DNA of 51,292 nucleotides from contig NZ_ASJB01000081.1 in assembly GCF_000478275.1 (NCBI RefSeq), positions 1-51,292 of the forward strand, given 5' to 3'. This stretch comes from Amycolatopsis orientalis DSM 40040 = KCTC 9412. Lineage in GTDB: Bacteria; Actinomycetota; Actinomycetes; Mycobacteriales; Pseudonocardiaceae. The number at the start of each line of letters is the position of its first letter. Position 1 is the first letter of the stretch. The position numbers were made by a program, and so were the translations under genes. Below are positions 39,101 through 46,381 of this stretch, one piece after another. The notes under the pieces were generated by a model that saw only the letters and a list, made by a program, of their open reading frames with translations, was not told where the DNA came from and did no database searches.

Positions 39101-40372
39101 CTAGTTGGTTGGGGCGGGAGACGGTGGTTCTGTTCGTGAATCCGGGACAGCCACGATCGGGTTGGGCTCTCCCGCCCCGGACCGCCTGGGCCCGAGGAGC
39201 GAAGGGGTGTTGACGCCGAAGACGTCCCTGCGAACGGTGGCGAGCGCCGATTGGAGCGCGCCCGCACGCACCGCGTTGCCCTGTACCGAAGCGACCCCGA
39301 CGGGGGTGCGGGGCAGGACGAGTTCGTGCAGCCGGGTCGCGACCAGCGCGGCGAACTCCTCGCCGCCGGCGCGGCTGGTGTCACCCGACAGCAGGACGAG
39401 TTCGGGGTCGACGACCGCGATGAGACCGGCCGCGCCGCCCGCGACACGGCGGGCGAGGTCGTCGAGGAAGCCTTCGTTCTCGCTCTCGCGGGCTTGGGTG
39501 ACGGCGTCCGCGCCGGTCTCGGCCTCGATCCCGTGCGCGGCGGCCAGTTCGACGACCGCGGGTGAGGCGACGAGGTCACCGAAGCGGTCTCCGGCGCGCG
39601 GCTTTTCCCCTCGCCGGGCGACCGAAACCGGATCGGGAACGCGCATCCAGTCGATCTCGCCGCCGCCGCCGGTCGCGCCGCGCAGCAGCCGCCGTCCGAC
39701 CACCACCGCGCCGCCGACGCCGTCGCTGAGCCAGATCATCACGAAGTCGTCCAGGCCCACCGCCTGGCCGACGGTCATTTCCACGATCGCGACGAGGTTG
39801 ACGTCGTTCTCGATGGTGACCTCGACGCCGAGTTCCGCGCTGAGCCTGCTCGGCACGTCGAAGCCGAGCCAGCCGGGGATGTGCGGCGCCGAAGAGAGCA
39901 GACCGGTGTGCGGATCGAAGGCACCCTGAGCGCCGATGACGACCTGGCGGAGATCGGTGGCGGCGAGTCCGGCGTCGTCGGCGACCTTCGTGAGCGCCGC
40001 GCCGAAGGTGCCGACGACGTCCGCGCCCTCGTGGACCGGCAACGGGACCTGGTACTCGGCCAGCACCGCGCCCGTGACGTCGGCGACCACGAAATCGGCT
40101 TTCTGAGGCGTGAGGTCCACGGCCGCGACGTAGGCGACACCGCCGTTGACCTGCCAAAGCTGCGCCCGTGGCCCGCGTCCACCGCCGCGCACGCCCGCCT
40201 TGCCGACGATGTCGTCCTGTTCGAGACGGGTGAGCAGCTGCGCCGTCGCGGGCTTCGACAGGCCGATCGCGACCTCGAGCTCGGAACGCGTCAGCGGGCC
40301 CTCCCGGAGGAGGACCTCGATGGCCGCGCGATCGTTGATCTCGCGCAGCATTCGCGGACTGCCGGCTCGCAC
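39101..40372 (-). CDS. ROK-family transcription regulator
   Basis: A 423-residue repressor. An N-terminal winged helix (residues about 10-65; LTRSELEVAIGLSKPATAQLLTRL) precedes a ROK sugar-kinase-like domain with VAAVDLTPQKADFVVADV and ENDVNLVAIVEM. The zinc motif CxCGxxGC of active kinases and many NagC regulators is absent, so metal-independent sensing is likely. The GTG start has GGGAGCG upstream. It is the first gene of the sugar operon and co-directional, so it probably represses its own operon through the repeat at 40398-40419. The C-terminal about 40 residues are Pro/Arg-rich. Confidence 0.88.
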   Translation of the reverse strand: MRAGSPRMLREINDRAAIEVLLREGPLTRSELEVAIGLSKPATAQLLTRLEQDDIVGKAGVRGGGRGPRAQLWQVNGGVAYVAAVDLTPQKADFVVADVTGAVLAEYQVPLPVHEGADVVGTFGAALTKVADDAGLAATDLRQVVIGAQGAFDPHTGLLSSAPHIPGWLGFDVPSRLSAELGVEVTIENDVNLVAIVEMTVGQAVGLDDFVMIWLSDGVGGAVVVGRRLLRGATGGGGEIDWMRVPDPVSVARRGEKPRAGDRFGDLVASPAVVELAAAHGIEAETGADAVTQARESENEGFLDDLARRVAGGAAGLIAVVDPELVLLSGDTSRAGGEEFAALVATRLHELVLPRTPVGVASVQGNAVRAGALQSALATVRRDVFGVNTPSLLGPRRSGAGEPNPIVAVPDSRTEPPSPAPTN

Positions 40373-40397
40373 GTGGACTCGCTCCCGACTTCGTTAG

Positions 40398-40419
40398 GAA
40401 ACTTTACAGACGGTTTCCG
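40398..40419. promoter_or_regulatory. Candidate ROK operator
   Basis: GGAAAC (40398-40403) and GTTTCC (40414-40419) form an inverted repeat with a 10-nt, AT-containing spacer, 26 nt upstream of the ROK gene start. Position and form fit autoregulation of the sugar operon. No binding data are available. Confidence 0.55.
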
Positions 40420-40534
40420 GGGACTGTAGTGAGCCGAACCACAGCCGTCAACGGGATGGGGAAACGGGGAGGTAACGCTTGCGATGTTCCGCACAGTGGG
40501 TACACGTGGGGGCACGGTGAGCGAGAGGCACCGT

Positions 40535-40556
40535 CGCAAGTAGTCGACTACTTGCG
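40535..40556. repeat. Perfect 22-bp palindrome
   Basis: CGCAAGTAGTC followed directly by its complement GACTACTTGCG, with no loop. Being loopless, it suits a dimeric DNA-binding protein rather than an RNA hairpin. It lies 163 nt upstream of the ROK gene and 3 nt from the next palindrome. Confidence 0.75.
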
Positions 40557-40558
40557 TT

Positions 40559-40613
40559 GCGCGTGAAGGCCCTCTTCCCTCGGCTGAGCCGAGGGAAGAG
40601 GGCCTTCACGCGC
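40559..40613. terminator. Perfect 55-nt palindrome, second copy
   Basis: 27-nt arms around a central G (40586). It differs from 32543-32597 only at one base in each arm, C to T on the left and G to A on the right, which keeps the pair. It lies downstream of the secreted-peptide gene on the minus strand. Confidence 0.8.
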
Positions 40614-40624
40614 AAAACGACGAA

Positions 40625-40655
40625 AGGGCCGCTCAGGAGTGTCCTGAGCGGCCCT
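40625..40655 (-). terminator. Terminator of the secreted-peptide gene
   Basis: Perfect 14-nt arms AGGGCCGCTCAGGA / TCCTGAGCGGCCCT with a 3-nt loop. It begins 15 nt beyond the stop codon at 40671. Read on the minus strand it is followed by TTCGTCGTTTTG, a weak T-tract, so it looks like an intrinsic terminator. Confidence 0.85.
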
Positions 40656-40670
40656 TCGGCTACGCGTCGA

Positions 40671-40919
40671 TCAGAAGTTGGGCTGCACGTACAGGTCGTA
40701 CGCCCAGGGGATCACGTTGGAGGGGTAACACATCCACCCGTTCCAGTCCCCGACCATCTGGCCGTGGTAGCCGACGGATCCGCACCGATCTTGGTTCTCG
40801 TACGTATCGAAGTACTCGTAGTCCGAGGCCTGCGCCGCTCCGGCGTTCACGGCGCTGAACGAGGCGAAGGCCGCGACAGCGGCTCCGGCGACGGCGAACC
40901 GCCGCAACGTGTTCTTCAT
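40671..40919 (-). CDS. Aromatic-rich small secreted peptide
   Basis: An 82-residue precursor. The signal peptide (basic KNTLRR, Ala/Val core) ends at AAQA|SD near residue 31. The mature peptide of about 51 residues holds six Tyr, three Trp and three Phe, plus two Cys (DRCGSVGY and GWMCYPS) that could form one disulfide. It is acidic in its first half. No family is recognised; a bacteriocin, hydrophobin-like surface peptide or signalling peptide are all conceivable. It is divergent from the WXG operon, with a 184-nt gap, and has its own terminator. Confidence 0.75.
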   Translation of the reverse strand: MKNTLRRFAVAGAAVAAFASFSAVNAGAAQASDYEYFDTYENQDRCGSVGYHGQMVGDWNGWMCYPSNVIPWAYDLYVQPNF

Positions 40920-41103
40920 GGTTTTCCCCAGTGTCGATCCAGAAAGTGGACGCCGGGAGCTTAGCGAACGATCTTCGCGCCCGTGGGCGAATCACCAACC
41001 CTTCGCCGGAGCGCCGACACGGGTCGGTCATTTCGCCCATTCGGCCCACACCGGCGCGCCATTCGCCTTATGCTCGCCGCGCAGAACAGCCACTGGGGGC
41101 GAA

Positions 41104-41424
41104 ATGCCGGATTTCACCGTCGACATCGACGGCATGGACGCGCTGGGGAAGAACCTCGGCCGTGCCGTCGACAACATCGATCAAGCGATCAAGCACATGC
41201 AGGACATCGGGCCCGATTCGATCGGCCCCGAAGACCTCGACGAAGCCTGCGCCGATTTCAAGGAGGACTGGGAAGGCGGCCTGCGTGAGCTTCGCAGGGC
41301 CGTCGACGAGATGAAGGGCGGCCTCGACCAGGCGATGAAGGGATACGCCGAACTCGAGGCCGGGCTGACCGACTCGCTGAAGAAGATGGCCGCAGACGTG
41401 GGAAGCGGGTCGGCGAATGGCTGA
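41104..41424 (+). CDS. WXG100-like protein
   Basis: A 106-residue helical protein of ESAT-6-like size. The central turn has DWEGG (W-x-G at about residue 59) between two amphipathic helices (KNLGRAVDNIDQAIKHMQD and GLRELRRAVDEMKGGLDQAM). It is acidic and lacks a signal peptide, as expected for type VII secretion substrates. ATG 41104 has GGGGGCG upstream. The gene overlaps the next WXG gene by 8 nt, and the two products probably form a heterodimer. No ESX membrane or ATPase gene is in the window. Confidence 0.75.
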   Translation: MPDFTVDIDGMDALGKNLGRAVDNIDQAIKHMQDIGPDSIGPEDLDEACADFKEDWEGGLRELRRAVDEMKGGLDQAMKGYAELEAGLTDSLKKMAADVGSGSANG

Positions 41425-42664
41425 CGACTTCTCGGCGCTGGGCTTCGATCCCGCGCGCGGCAACGTGGCGACCGTACGCGAACTCGCCCGGCAGATGACC
41501 GATACGGGCAAGTACGCGAACGAGGCGTTCGAAGTCCTGAAGAACGTCAAGGACAAACGGGACCTGTGGACCGGCACCGCCGCACAGGCCTTCACCTCGC
41601 GGCTCGGGCCGCTGCCCGAGTACCTCGAAAAGAGTCACAAGTCGCTGGACAAGGCCGGCAAGGCGCTTTCCACCTGGAGCGACCGGCTCGACGCGCACCA
41701 GCGGAAGGCACGCGAACTCGAAGCCGAGGCGAAGAAGGCCAAGGGGACGGCCGAACAGGCCGACTCGGCGGCGCGCTCGGCCCGGCAGTCCGCCATGGGC
41801 AAGCCGGACGACGCGAACCTGCACAACGCGGCGGTCGACAAGATCAACGCGGCGAACGCGGCCTGGGACCGGCTCGCCGATCTCCGGAAGCAGGCGGAGA
41901 ACCTCAAGGACACCTGGGAAGACGACGCCGACAACTGCGCGGACGAGCTGAAGGACGCCGCGGGCGAAGCCCCGACGGAGTCGTTCTGGGACTCGCTCGG
42001 GTCGATGTTCGACGACGTCGGCAAGTGGCTGAAGGACCACCTCGGCGACATCGGTGACATCGCGGGCATCGTCGCCGCGGTGGCGGGCGCGCTCGCGTTC
42101 ATCCCGATCCTCACCCCGATCATGGGCCCGATCGCGCTGGGCGCCGGCGCGGTCGCGCTGCTCGCCCACGGCGCCGACATGGTGGTCAACGACAAGTGGG
42201 ACGACCCGAACGCCTGGGTGTCACTCGGCGGCGACGTCATCGGGATGATCCCGGGCGTCGGCGCGGTCGCGAAGGGCGTGGACGCGGCGTCCACCGCGCT
42301 TTCGGGCGTGGACAAACTGGTCGACGTCAGCCGGGCGACCGGGATGATGAACACCGCCGCCGACGCGATGGTCGCCGGTGGCAAGGCGTTCTCCGACGAC
42401 ATCGCCAAGGTCGTCGGCGGCATGCAGGATCCGGCCAAGGCGTTCAGCTGGATGGCGGACAAGGCGATGGGCGTCGGCCTGACCGCCTCGCCGGAACTGG
42501 TCGCCATGAGCAACAACGTCGCCAAGGTCATTCAGGGCGGCACCGGCGTCGCACTGCAGATCCCGAGCGCGCTCGGGCTGGTCGACACCACCGAGGCGAC
42601 GACCAACGCGAAGAACACGACCGGCGCCATCGGCGCGATCCTCGGGGGTATCTCGCTGAAATGA
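41417..42664 (+). CDS. Long WXG-domain protein with hydrophobic segment (putative type VII substrate)
   Basis: A 415-residue protein. Residues about 1-190 form a long helical domain with LWTGTAAQAF (W-x-G near residue 52), followed by coiled-coil stretches (RKARELEAEAKKAKG). Residues about 215-260 form a hydrophobic hairpin (IAGIVAAVAGALAFIPIL, then MGPIALGAGAVALLAHG). A Gly/Ala-rich third region (GGDVIGMIPGVGAVAKG) and an amphipathic end follow. No nuclease, deaminase or other toxin domain is recognisable. The layout is that of LXG/WXG polymorphic effectors with a pore-like region. It overlaps the downstream gene start by 4 nt. Confidence 0.7.
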   Translation: MADDFSALGFDPARGNVATVRELARQMTDTGKYANEAFEVLKNVKDKRDLWTGTAAQAFTSRLGPLPEYLEKSHKSLDKAGKALSTWSDRLDAHQRKARELEAEAKKAKGTAEQADSAARSARQSAMGKPDDANLHNAAVDKINAANAAWDRLADLRKQAENLKDTWEDDADNCADELKDAAGEAPTESFWDSLGSMFDDVGKWLKDHLGDIGDIAGIVAAVAGALAFIPILTPIMGPIALGAGAVALLAHGADMVVNDKWDDPNAWVSLGGDVIGMIPGVGAVAKGVDAASTALSGVDKLVDVSRATGMMNTAADAMVAGGKAFSDDIAKVVGGMQDPAKAFSWMADKAMGVGLTASPELVAMSNNVAKVIQGGTGVALQIPSALGLVDTTEATTNAKNTTGAIGAILGGISLK

Positions 42665-43332
42665 TCACCACACTCGAACCGGGCGCCGCCCCGGCGACGA
42701 AGGTCCCGTTCCGGTTCACGGTTCCCGAGCAACTGCACGAAGTCGACTTCGCCGAGCCTGCCGACGCGCGGATCCGGCGGGCGCTCGAACGATGGCCGGC
42801 CGCGCTGCGCGGCTTGACCCCGCACCAGGCGGTCCACCTCGCGCTGACGCAGGAGATGTCCCTGGCCAAGCTCCGTGAGGAGGGCGCCGTCTACGTCGGG
42901 CAGATCTTCGCCCGGTCGGACCACGACCCGGCCCGCGTCACCACCGGTCAGCTGGCCATCATGGTCAAACCCGCCGACCTGCGGGCGGAACAGCCGCTCG
43001 CGGCCATCGCCGGCGGGCTCACCGTCCGGGGCGAGCCACGGGAGATCGGGTACGCGGACTTCCCCGCGGGCGAGGCACTCGTCGTCGGCGAGGAGGTCAC
43101 GGTGTCGCTCCCGTTCACCCCGCTCGGCGGGCGGAGACCGGTCACCCACCGGATGCGGCAGGCGCAGATCATCTTCGCCTTCCCGGACAGGCGGCGGCTG
43201 GCCATCCTGTCCGTGGCCACCGAGGATTTGGCAGACTGGCGGGCCTATCTGGCGATCTTGAACGGAGTGGCGAAGAGTGTCTCGTTCGATCCCCCGGCTC
43301 CGCCGTCGTCGATCACGAACCAGCTCGGCTGA
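42661..43332 (+). CDS. Soluble protein of unknown function in WXG operon
   Basis: A 223-residue, probably cytosolic protein with no signal or membrane segment. It shows mixed alpha/beta character: a helical stretch (RIRRALERWPAAL) then several strands (GQLAIMVKPADL, GEEVTVSLPFTPL, IIFAFPDRRRLAILSVATED). No family is recognised. The ATG overlaps the WXG gene stop (ATGA) and the next gene starts 4 nt after its stop, so it is tightly linked to the pair. By position it could be a chaperone, like EspG in ESX systems, or an immunity-type partner; both ideas are speculative. Confidence 0.7.
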   Translation: MITTLEPGAAPATKVPFRFTVPEQLHEVDFAEPADARIRRALERWPAALRGLTPHQAVHLALTQEMSLAKLREEGAVYVGQIFARSDHDPARVTTGQLAIMVKPADLRAEQPLAAIAGGLTVRGEPREIGYADFPAGEALVVGEEVTVSLPFTPLGGRRPVTHRMRQAQIIFAFPDRRRLAILSVATEDLADWRAYLAILNGVAKSVSFDPPAPPSSITNQLG

Positions 43333-43335
43333 GCG

Positions 43336-43626
43336 ATGATCGTTCTCTACGCGGCCTTTCCCTTACTGGCACTGTGGTTCGTCATCGGCTTCGTCCGGCG
43401 CTCGCGGCAGACCCTGAGCCAGGGCTGCGACCGGGCGCTGAAGGATCTTTCGCGGCACGGTCAGGTGCCGGTCTGGACCGCTCACCCGCTGTCCGAACCG
43501 ATGATCAAGGAACTCGCGGCGAGCAAGGGCTTCCGGTACACCGGAGATCGCCGGACGTACAACGGGGCGCGCACCCTGCTCTTCGAAGCACCGCGCACGA
43601 AGAGGAAGTTGTCGCTCGATGACTGA
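43336..43626 (+). CDS. Small single-span membrane protein, paralogue 1
   Basis: A 96-residue protein with one N-terminal helix (VLYAAFPLLALWFVIGFV) and a cytoplasmic C-terminal domain of about 70 residues. The end (IKELAASKGFRYTGDRRTYN, then TLLFEA) resembles the end of the next protein. A TTA codon (43363-43365) lies at codon 10. It overlaps the following gene by 8 nt. No family is recognised. Co-translation with WXG proteins suggests an anchoring or immunity role, which is inference only. Confidence 0.7.
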   Translation: MIVLYAAFPLLALWFVIGFVRRSRQTLSQGCDRALKDLSRHGQVPVWTAHPLSEPMIKELAASKGFRYTGDRRTYNGARTLLFEAPRTKRKLSLDD

Positions 43627-43918
43627 GAACGCCGTGAACCTGCTCCTCGTCGTCCCGGCGCTGGCCGTCGTGGTCGTCCTCGGGATCGTCCAGGCCATCG
43701 GCGTTCCCGAGAGCACTCTGCGCGGACGGCGCGAGGCGCAGGTGCGGGCCCTGCGCGATTCGGTCGCCGTGCCAGGAGCCCGGATCGAGCTCGATTGGTC
43801 ACGCTACAAGGAAGTTCCGAAAGAGCGCGTGCTGGCCGTGGCCGGCGAGCAGGGCTGGACCCTGGCGGACGAGGAGATCCAGGAGCAAGCCTGGGTCCTG
43901 CGCTTCACCCGTTCCTGA
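43619..43918 (+). CDS. Small single-span membrane protein, paralogue 2
   Basis: A 99-residue protein with one N-terminal helix (LLLVVPALAVVVVLGIVQAIG) and a C-terminal domain of about 60 residues. The segment RVLAVAGEQGWTLADEE with WVLRFTR aligns with ELAASKGFRYTGDRR and LLFEAP of the previous protein, so the two probably arose by duplication. It is the last gene of the five-gene operon and ends 6 nt before a strong hairpin. Function is unknown. Confidence 0.7.
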   Translation: MTENAVNLLLVVPALAVVVVLGIVQAIGVPESTLRGRREAQVRALRDSVAVPGARIELDWSRYKEVPKERVLAVAGEQGWTLADEEIQEQAWVLRFTRS

Positions 43919-43923
43919 CGCGC

Positions 43924-43980
43924 TGTCCGTGAAGGACTCCTTGAGGGGCCCAGAGTCCCTCAAGGAGTCCTTCACGGACA
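43924..43980. terminator. Bidirectional 24-bp stem between convergent units
   Basis: Perfect 24-nt arms (43924-43947 and 43957-43980; TGTCCGTGAAGGACTCCTTG... and complement) with a 9-nt loop. It lies 5 nt after the WXG operon and 12 nt beyond the NudC stop. It shares the GTGAAGG start of the palindrome family. Confidence 0.88.
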
Positions 43981-43991
43981 GAACAGGAACG

Positions 43992-45005
43992 TCAAACTCC
44001 GGCCCACGCGGCCAGCATCACCCGGGCGATGGACGAGTTCCCCGGCAGCACCAGCTGCCGCGTACCCCCGGCGATCGGCGTCGGCACGGCGCCCGCGTTC
44101 CGCAGCTGGCTGTTCGCGAACGCGGCCCGCACCTCCTCACGCGAAACCCAGAACGCCTCTTCGATCTCGCCCTCCGCGGGCACGATCGTCGAAGCGATGT
44201 CGGCCCGCGCGGTGAAGCCGAGCATGATCGACCGCGGGAACGGCCACGGCTGGCTGCCGAGATAGCGCACGTCACGCACCTCGACGCCGACCTCTTCGCG
44301 GATTTCCCGCTCGACACAGCCTTCGAGCGACTCCCCCGCCTCGACGAACCCGGCGAGGATCGAGTACCGGTCCGGCGGCCAGATCGGCTGCCGGGCCAGC
44401 AGGACGTGCTCGCCGTTGACACCGGCGTCGTCGTGCACGAGGCAGATCACCGCGGGGTCGGTGCGCGGGTACTCCTCCCGGCCGCAGCCGGTGCACCTGC
44501 TCGCCCAGCCCAGCTGGACCACCTCGACCGGGCTCCCGCAGCTCGCGCAGAACTTCGCCTGCCGACGCCAGTTCCACAGCGCCTGCGCGGTGGTGAACAG
44601 CCCGGCCGACGTGTCGTCGAGCAGGTCGCCGTAGCCGCGCAGGTCGACCCAGATCTCACCTTCGTGGCGCGGGACCTGTTCGACGACGCCCCAGCTGCCC
44701 GCCATCTCGACGGTCTCCGTCTCCCCGGCGGGGTGGCCGGGCAGCGACCAGAAGTCGGTGCCCTGCCACTCACCCAGGAAGACCGCGTCGGCGGGCGGTT
44801 CGGTGCCGAAGTCCTGCGTCTTGCGGGTCGCGAGCGTGCCGGAACCCTCGATCACCGGGGTGCGGGCGTGCTCGTCGAGCAGCACCACCCGGGCGTCCGG
44901 CCAGCGCTCGATGAGCCTGTCCGGGTTGGTGCGCAAGGATTCCTGACGGTCCGCCGTGGAGCGCGAAAGCGTCGGGAGCGCCCCCAGCCCGAACGGTGTG
45001 CTCAT
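43992..45005 (-). CDS. nudC: NudC-type NAD+ / NAD-RNA pyrophosphatase
   Basis: A 337-residue Nudix hydrolase. A zinc ribbon with CASCG and CTGCG (four Cys) precedes the Nudix box GFVEAGESLEGCVEREIREEVG. The NudC signature SQPWPFP follows, which separates it from other Nudix enzymes. Members hydrolyse NADH to NMNH and AMP and remove NAD caps from RNA. ATG 45005 overlaps the stop of the inactive M16 gene by 4 nt, so NudC is co-translated with the peptidase pair. This linkage is probably operon economy rather than a shared pathway. Confidence 0.95.
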   Translation of the reverse strand: MSTPFGLGALPTLSRSTADRQESLRTNPDRLIERWPDARVVLLDEHARTPVIEGSGTLATRKTQDFGTEPPADAVFLGEWQGTDFWSLPGHPAGETETVEMAGSWGVVEQVPRHEGEIWVDLRGYGDLLDDTSAGLFTTAQALWNWRRQAKFCASCGSPVEVVQLGWASRCTGCGREEYPRTDPAVICLVHDDAGVNGEHVLLARQPIWPPDRYSILAGFVEAGESLEGCVEREIREEVGVEVRDVRYLGSQPWPFPRSIMLGFTARADIASTIVPAEGEIEEAFWVSREEVRAAFANSQLRNAGAVPTPIAGGTRQLVLPGNSSIARVMLAAWAGV

Positions 45006-46381
45006 TCAGCCGGCTCCCCGACGGTCACGTCGCCCAGCGCCTTCAGCTTCGGCGCGAGGACGTCGGCGTCACCGACGACGACCCCGGTGAAGCGCTTGGG
45101 CGCGAAGAACTCCAGCGCGGCGTTGGCCACGTCTTCGGCGGTGACCGCGGCGAGCCGTTCCGGATGCCCGGCGAGCCATTCGACGCCCAGTCCCGTCGCG
45201 GCGAGCGCGGACAGCTGCGCGGCCAGCCCCCCTTGCGACGACGCCGCCGTGACCAGCGAGCCGATCGCGTACTGACGCACCGACTCGACCTCGTCGGCGG
45301 TCGGCGGCACGAGACCGAGCCTGGCCAGCTCGTACCGGGTCTCCAGCAGGGCGGCCGCGGTCGCGTCGGTGGCGGTGTCCGCGTCGACGTTCACCACCGC
45401 GGTCTGGTCGGTGAACTCGAATCCGGAATGCGCGCTGTAGGTGTAACCCTTGTCCTCGCGGATGTTCTCGACCAGCCGCGACGAGAAGTACCCGCCGTAC
45501 GCGAGGTTCGCCAGCTGCAGCGCGGCGTAACCCGGGTCCGTGCGCGACACCGTCTGCGCGGAGAGCCGGATCTGCGACTGCACGGCACCGGCACGCGGCA
45601 CGAGCAGGACGTCGCCGCCGGTGAGCACGGGCAGCGCGGGCAGGCGGACGGCGGAGCGGTCCGAAGCCCAGCCGCCGAGCGCCTTCTCCAGATCGCCGAT
45701 GACGGTCTGCGGGTCGATGTCGCCGACGAGCACCAGGACGGAGCCCCGCGGCAGCACCGAAGCCTGGTGCAGCGCGCGGACCTGCTCCGGCGTCACGACC
45801 GCGACGTCTTCGGCCTTCGGCACCTCACGGGTCGCCGGGTGGTCGCCGTAGCGGTGCTTCTGCAGGGCTTCGCGGGCGATCGTCCTCGGCTGCGTGCGCG
45901 AGACGGCGATCCGCTCGATGAGCCGCTCGCGTTCCCGCTCGACCTCGGCGTCCGCGTACGACGCGCCGGTGAGCGCGTCGGCGAGGACGTCGAGCATCGT
46001 CGGCAGGCCGTCGGCCAGCGAGGTACCCGTGATGGCCAGCCGTTCCGGGTCGACGCCGGACGCCAGGTCACCGCCGATCAGTGCCAGGTCGGCGTCGATC
46101 TCGATGCGGTCGCGGCGGGCGGTGCCGGTCAGCAGGGTCTCGGCCAGCACCTCGGCGGTCGCCGGGTGCAGGGCGTCGTCACCGGCGAACGGGATCCACA
46201 GCCGCAGTTCGACCAGCGGCACGGTGGCCTTGCGGACGGCGAGCACCCGCAGCCCGTTGCTCAGCGTGCTGTCCACATGGGACAAATCGGCGGCGGCGCG
46301 CTGCGTCCCCAGCGACGGGACCGGACGCGGCCCGGCGGCCGTGCGGCCGATCTCCTCGGCGGTGCGGTGCGGTGCGCTCAC
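45002..46381 (-). CDS. M16 peptidase-like protein without HxxEH (non-catalytic subunit)
   Basis: A 459-residue M16-family protein. The N-terminal domain resembles active members (STLSNGLRVLAVRKATVPLVELRLWIPFAG), but the site where HxxEH should be reads HPATAEVLAETLL, so zinc cannot be bound in the usual way. C-terminal M16 features include RLVENIREDKGYTYSAHSGFE, close to the conserved Arg-Tyr substrate-binding motif. It should partner the active subunit encoded just upstream, as in mitochondrial processing peptidase and bacterial PqqF-like pairs. GTG start, 4-nt overlap with the active subunit. Confidence 0.88.
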   Translation of the reverse strand: MSAPHRTAEEIGRTAAGPRPVPSLGTQRAAADLSHVDSTLSNGLRVLAVRKATVPLVELRLWIPFAGDDALHPATAEVLAETLLTGTARRDRIEIDADLALIGGDLASGVDPERLAITGTSLADGLPTMLDVLADALTGASYADAEVERERERLIERIAVSRTQPRTIAREALQKHRYGDHPATREVPKAEDVAVVTPEQVRALHQASVLPRGSVLVLVGDIDPQTVIGDLEKALGGWASDRSAVRLPALPVLTGGDVLLVPRAGAVQSQIRLSAQTVSRTDPGYAALQLANLAYGGYFSSRLVENIREDKGYTYSAHSGFEFTDQTAVVNVDADTATDATAAALLETRYELARLGLVPPTADEVESVRQYAIGSLVTAASSQGGLAAQLSALAATGLGVEWLAGHPERLAAVTAEDVANAALEFFAPKRFTGVVVGDADVLAPKLKALGDVTVGEPAE

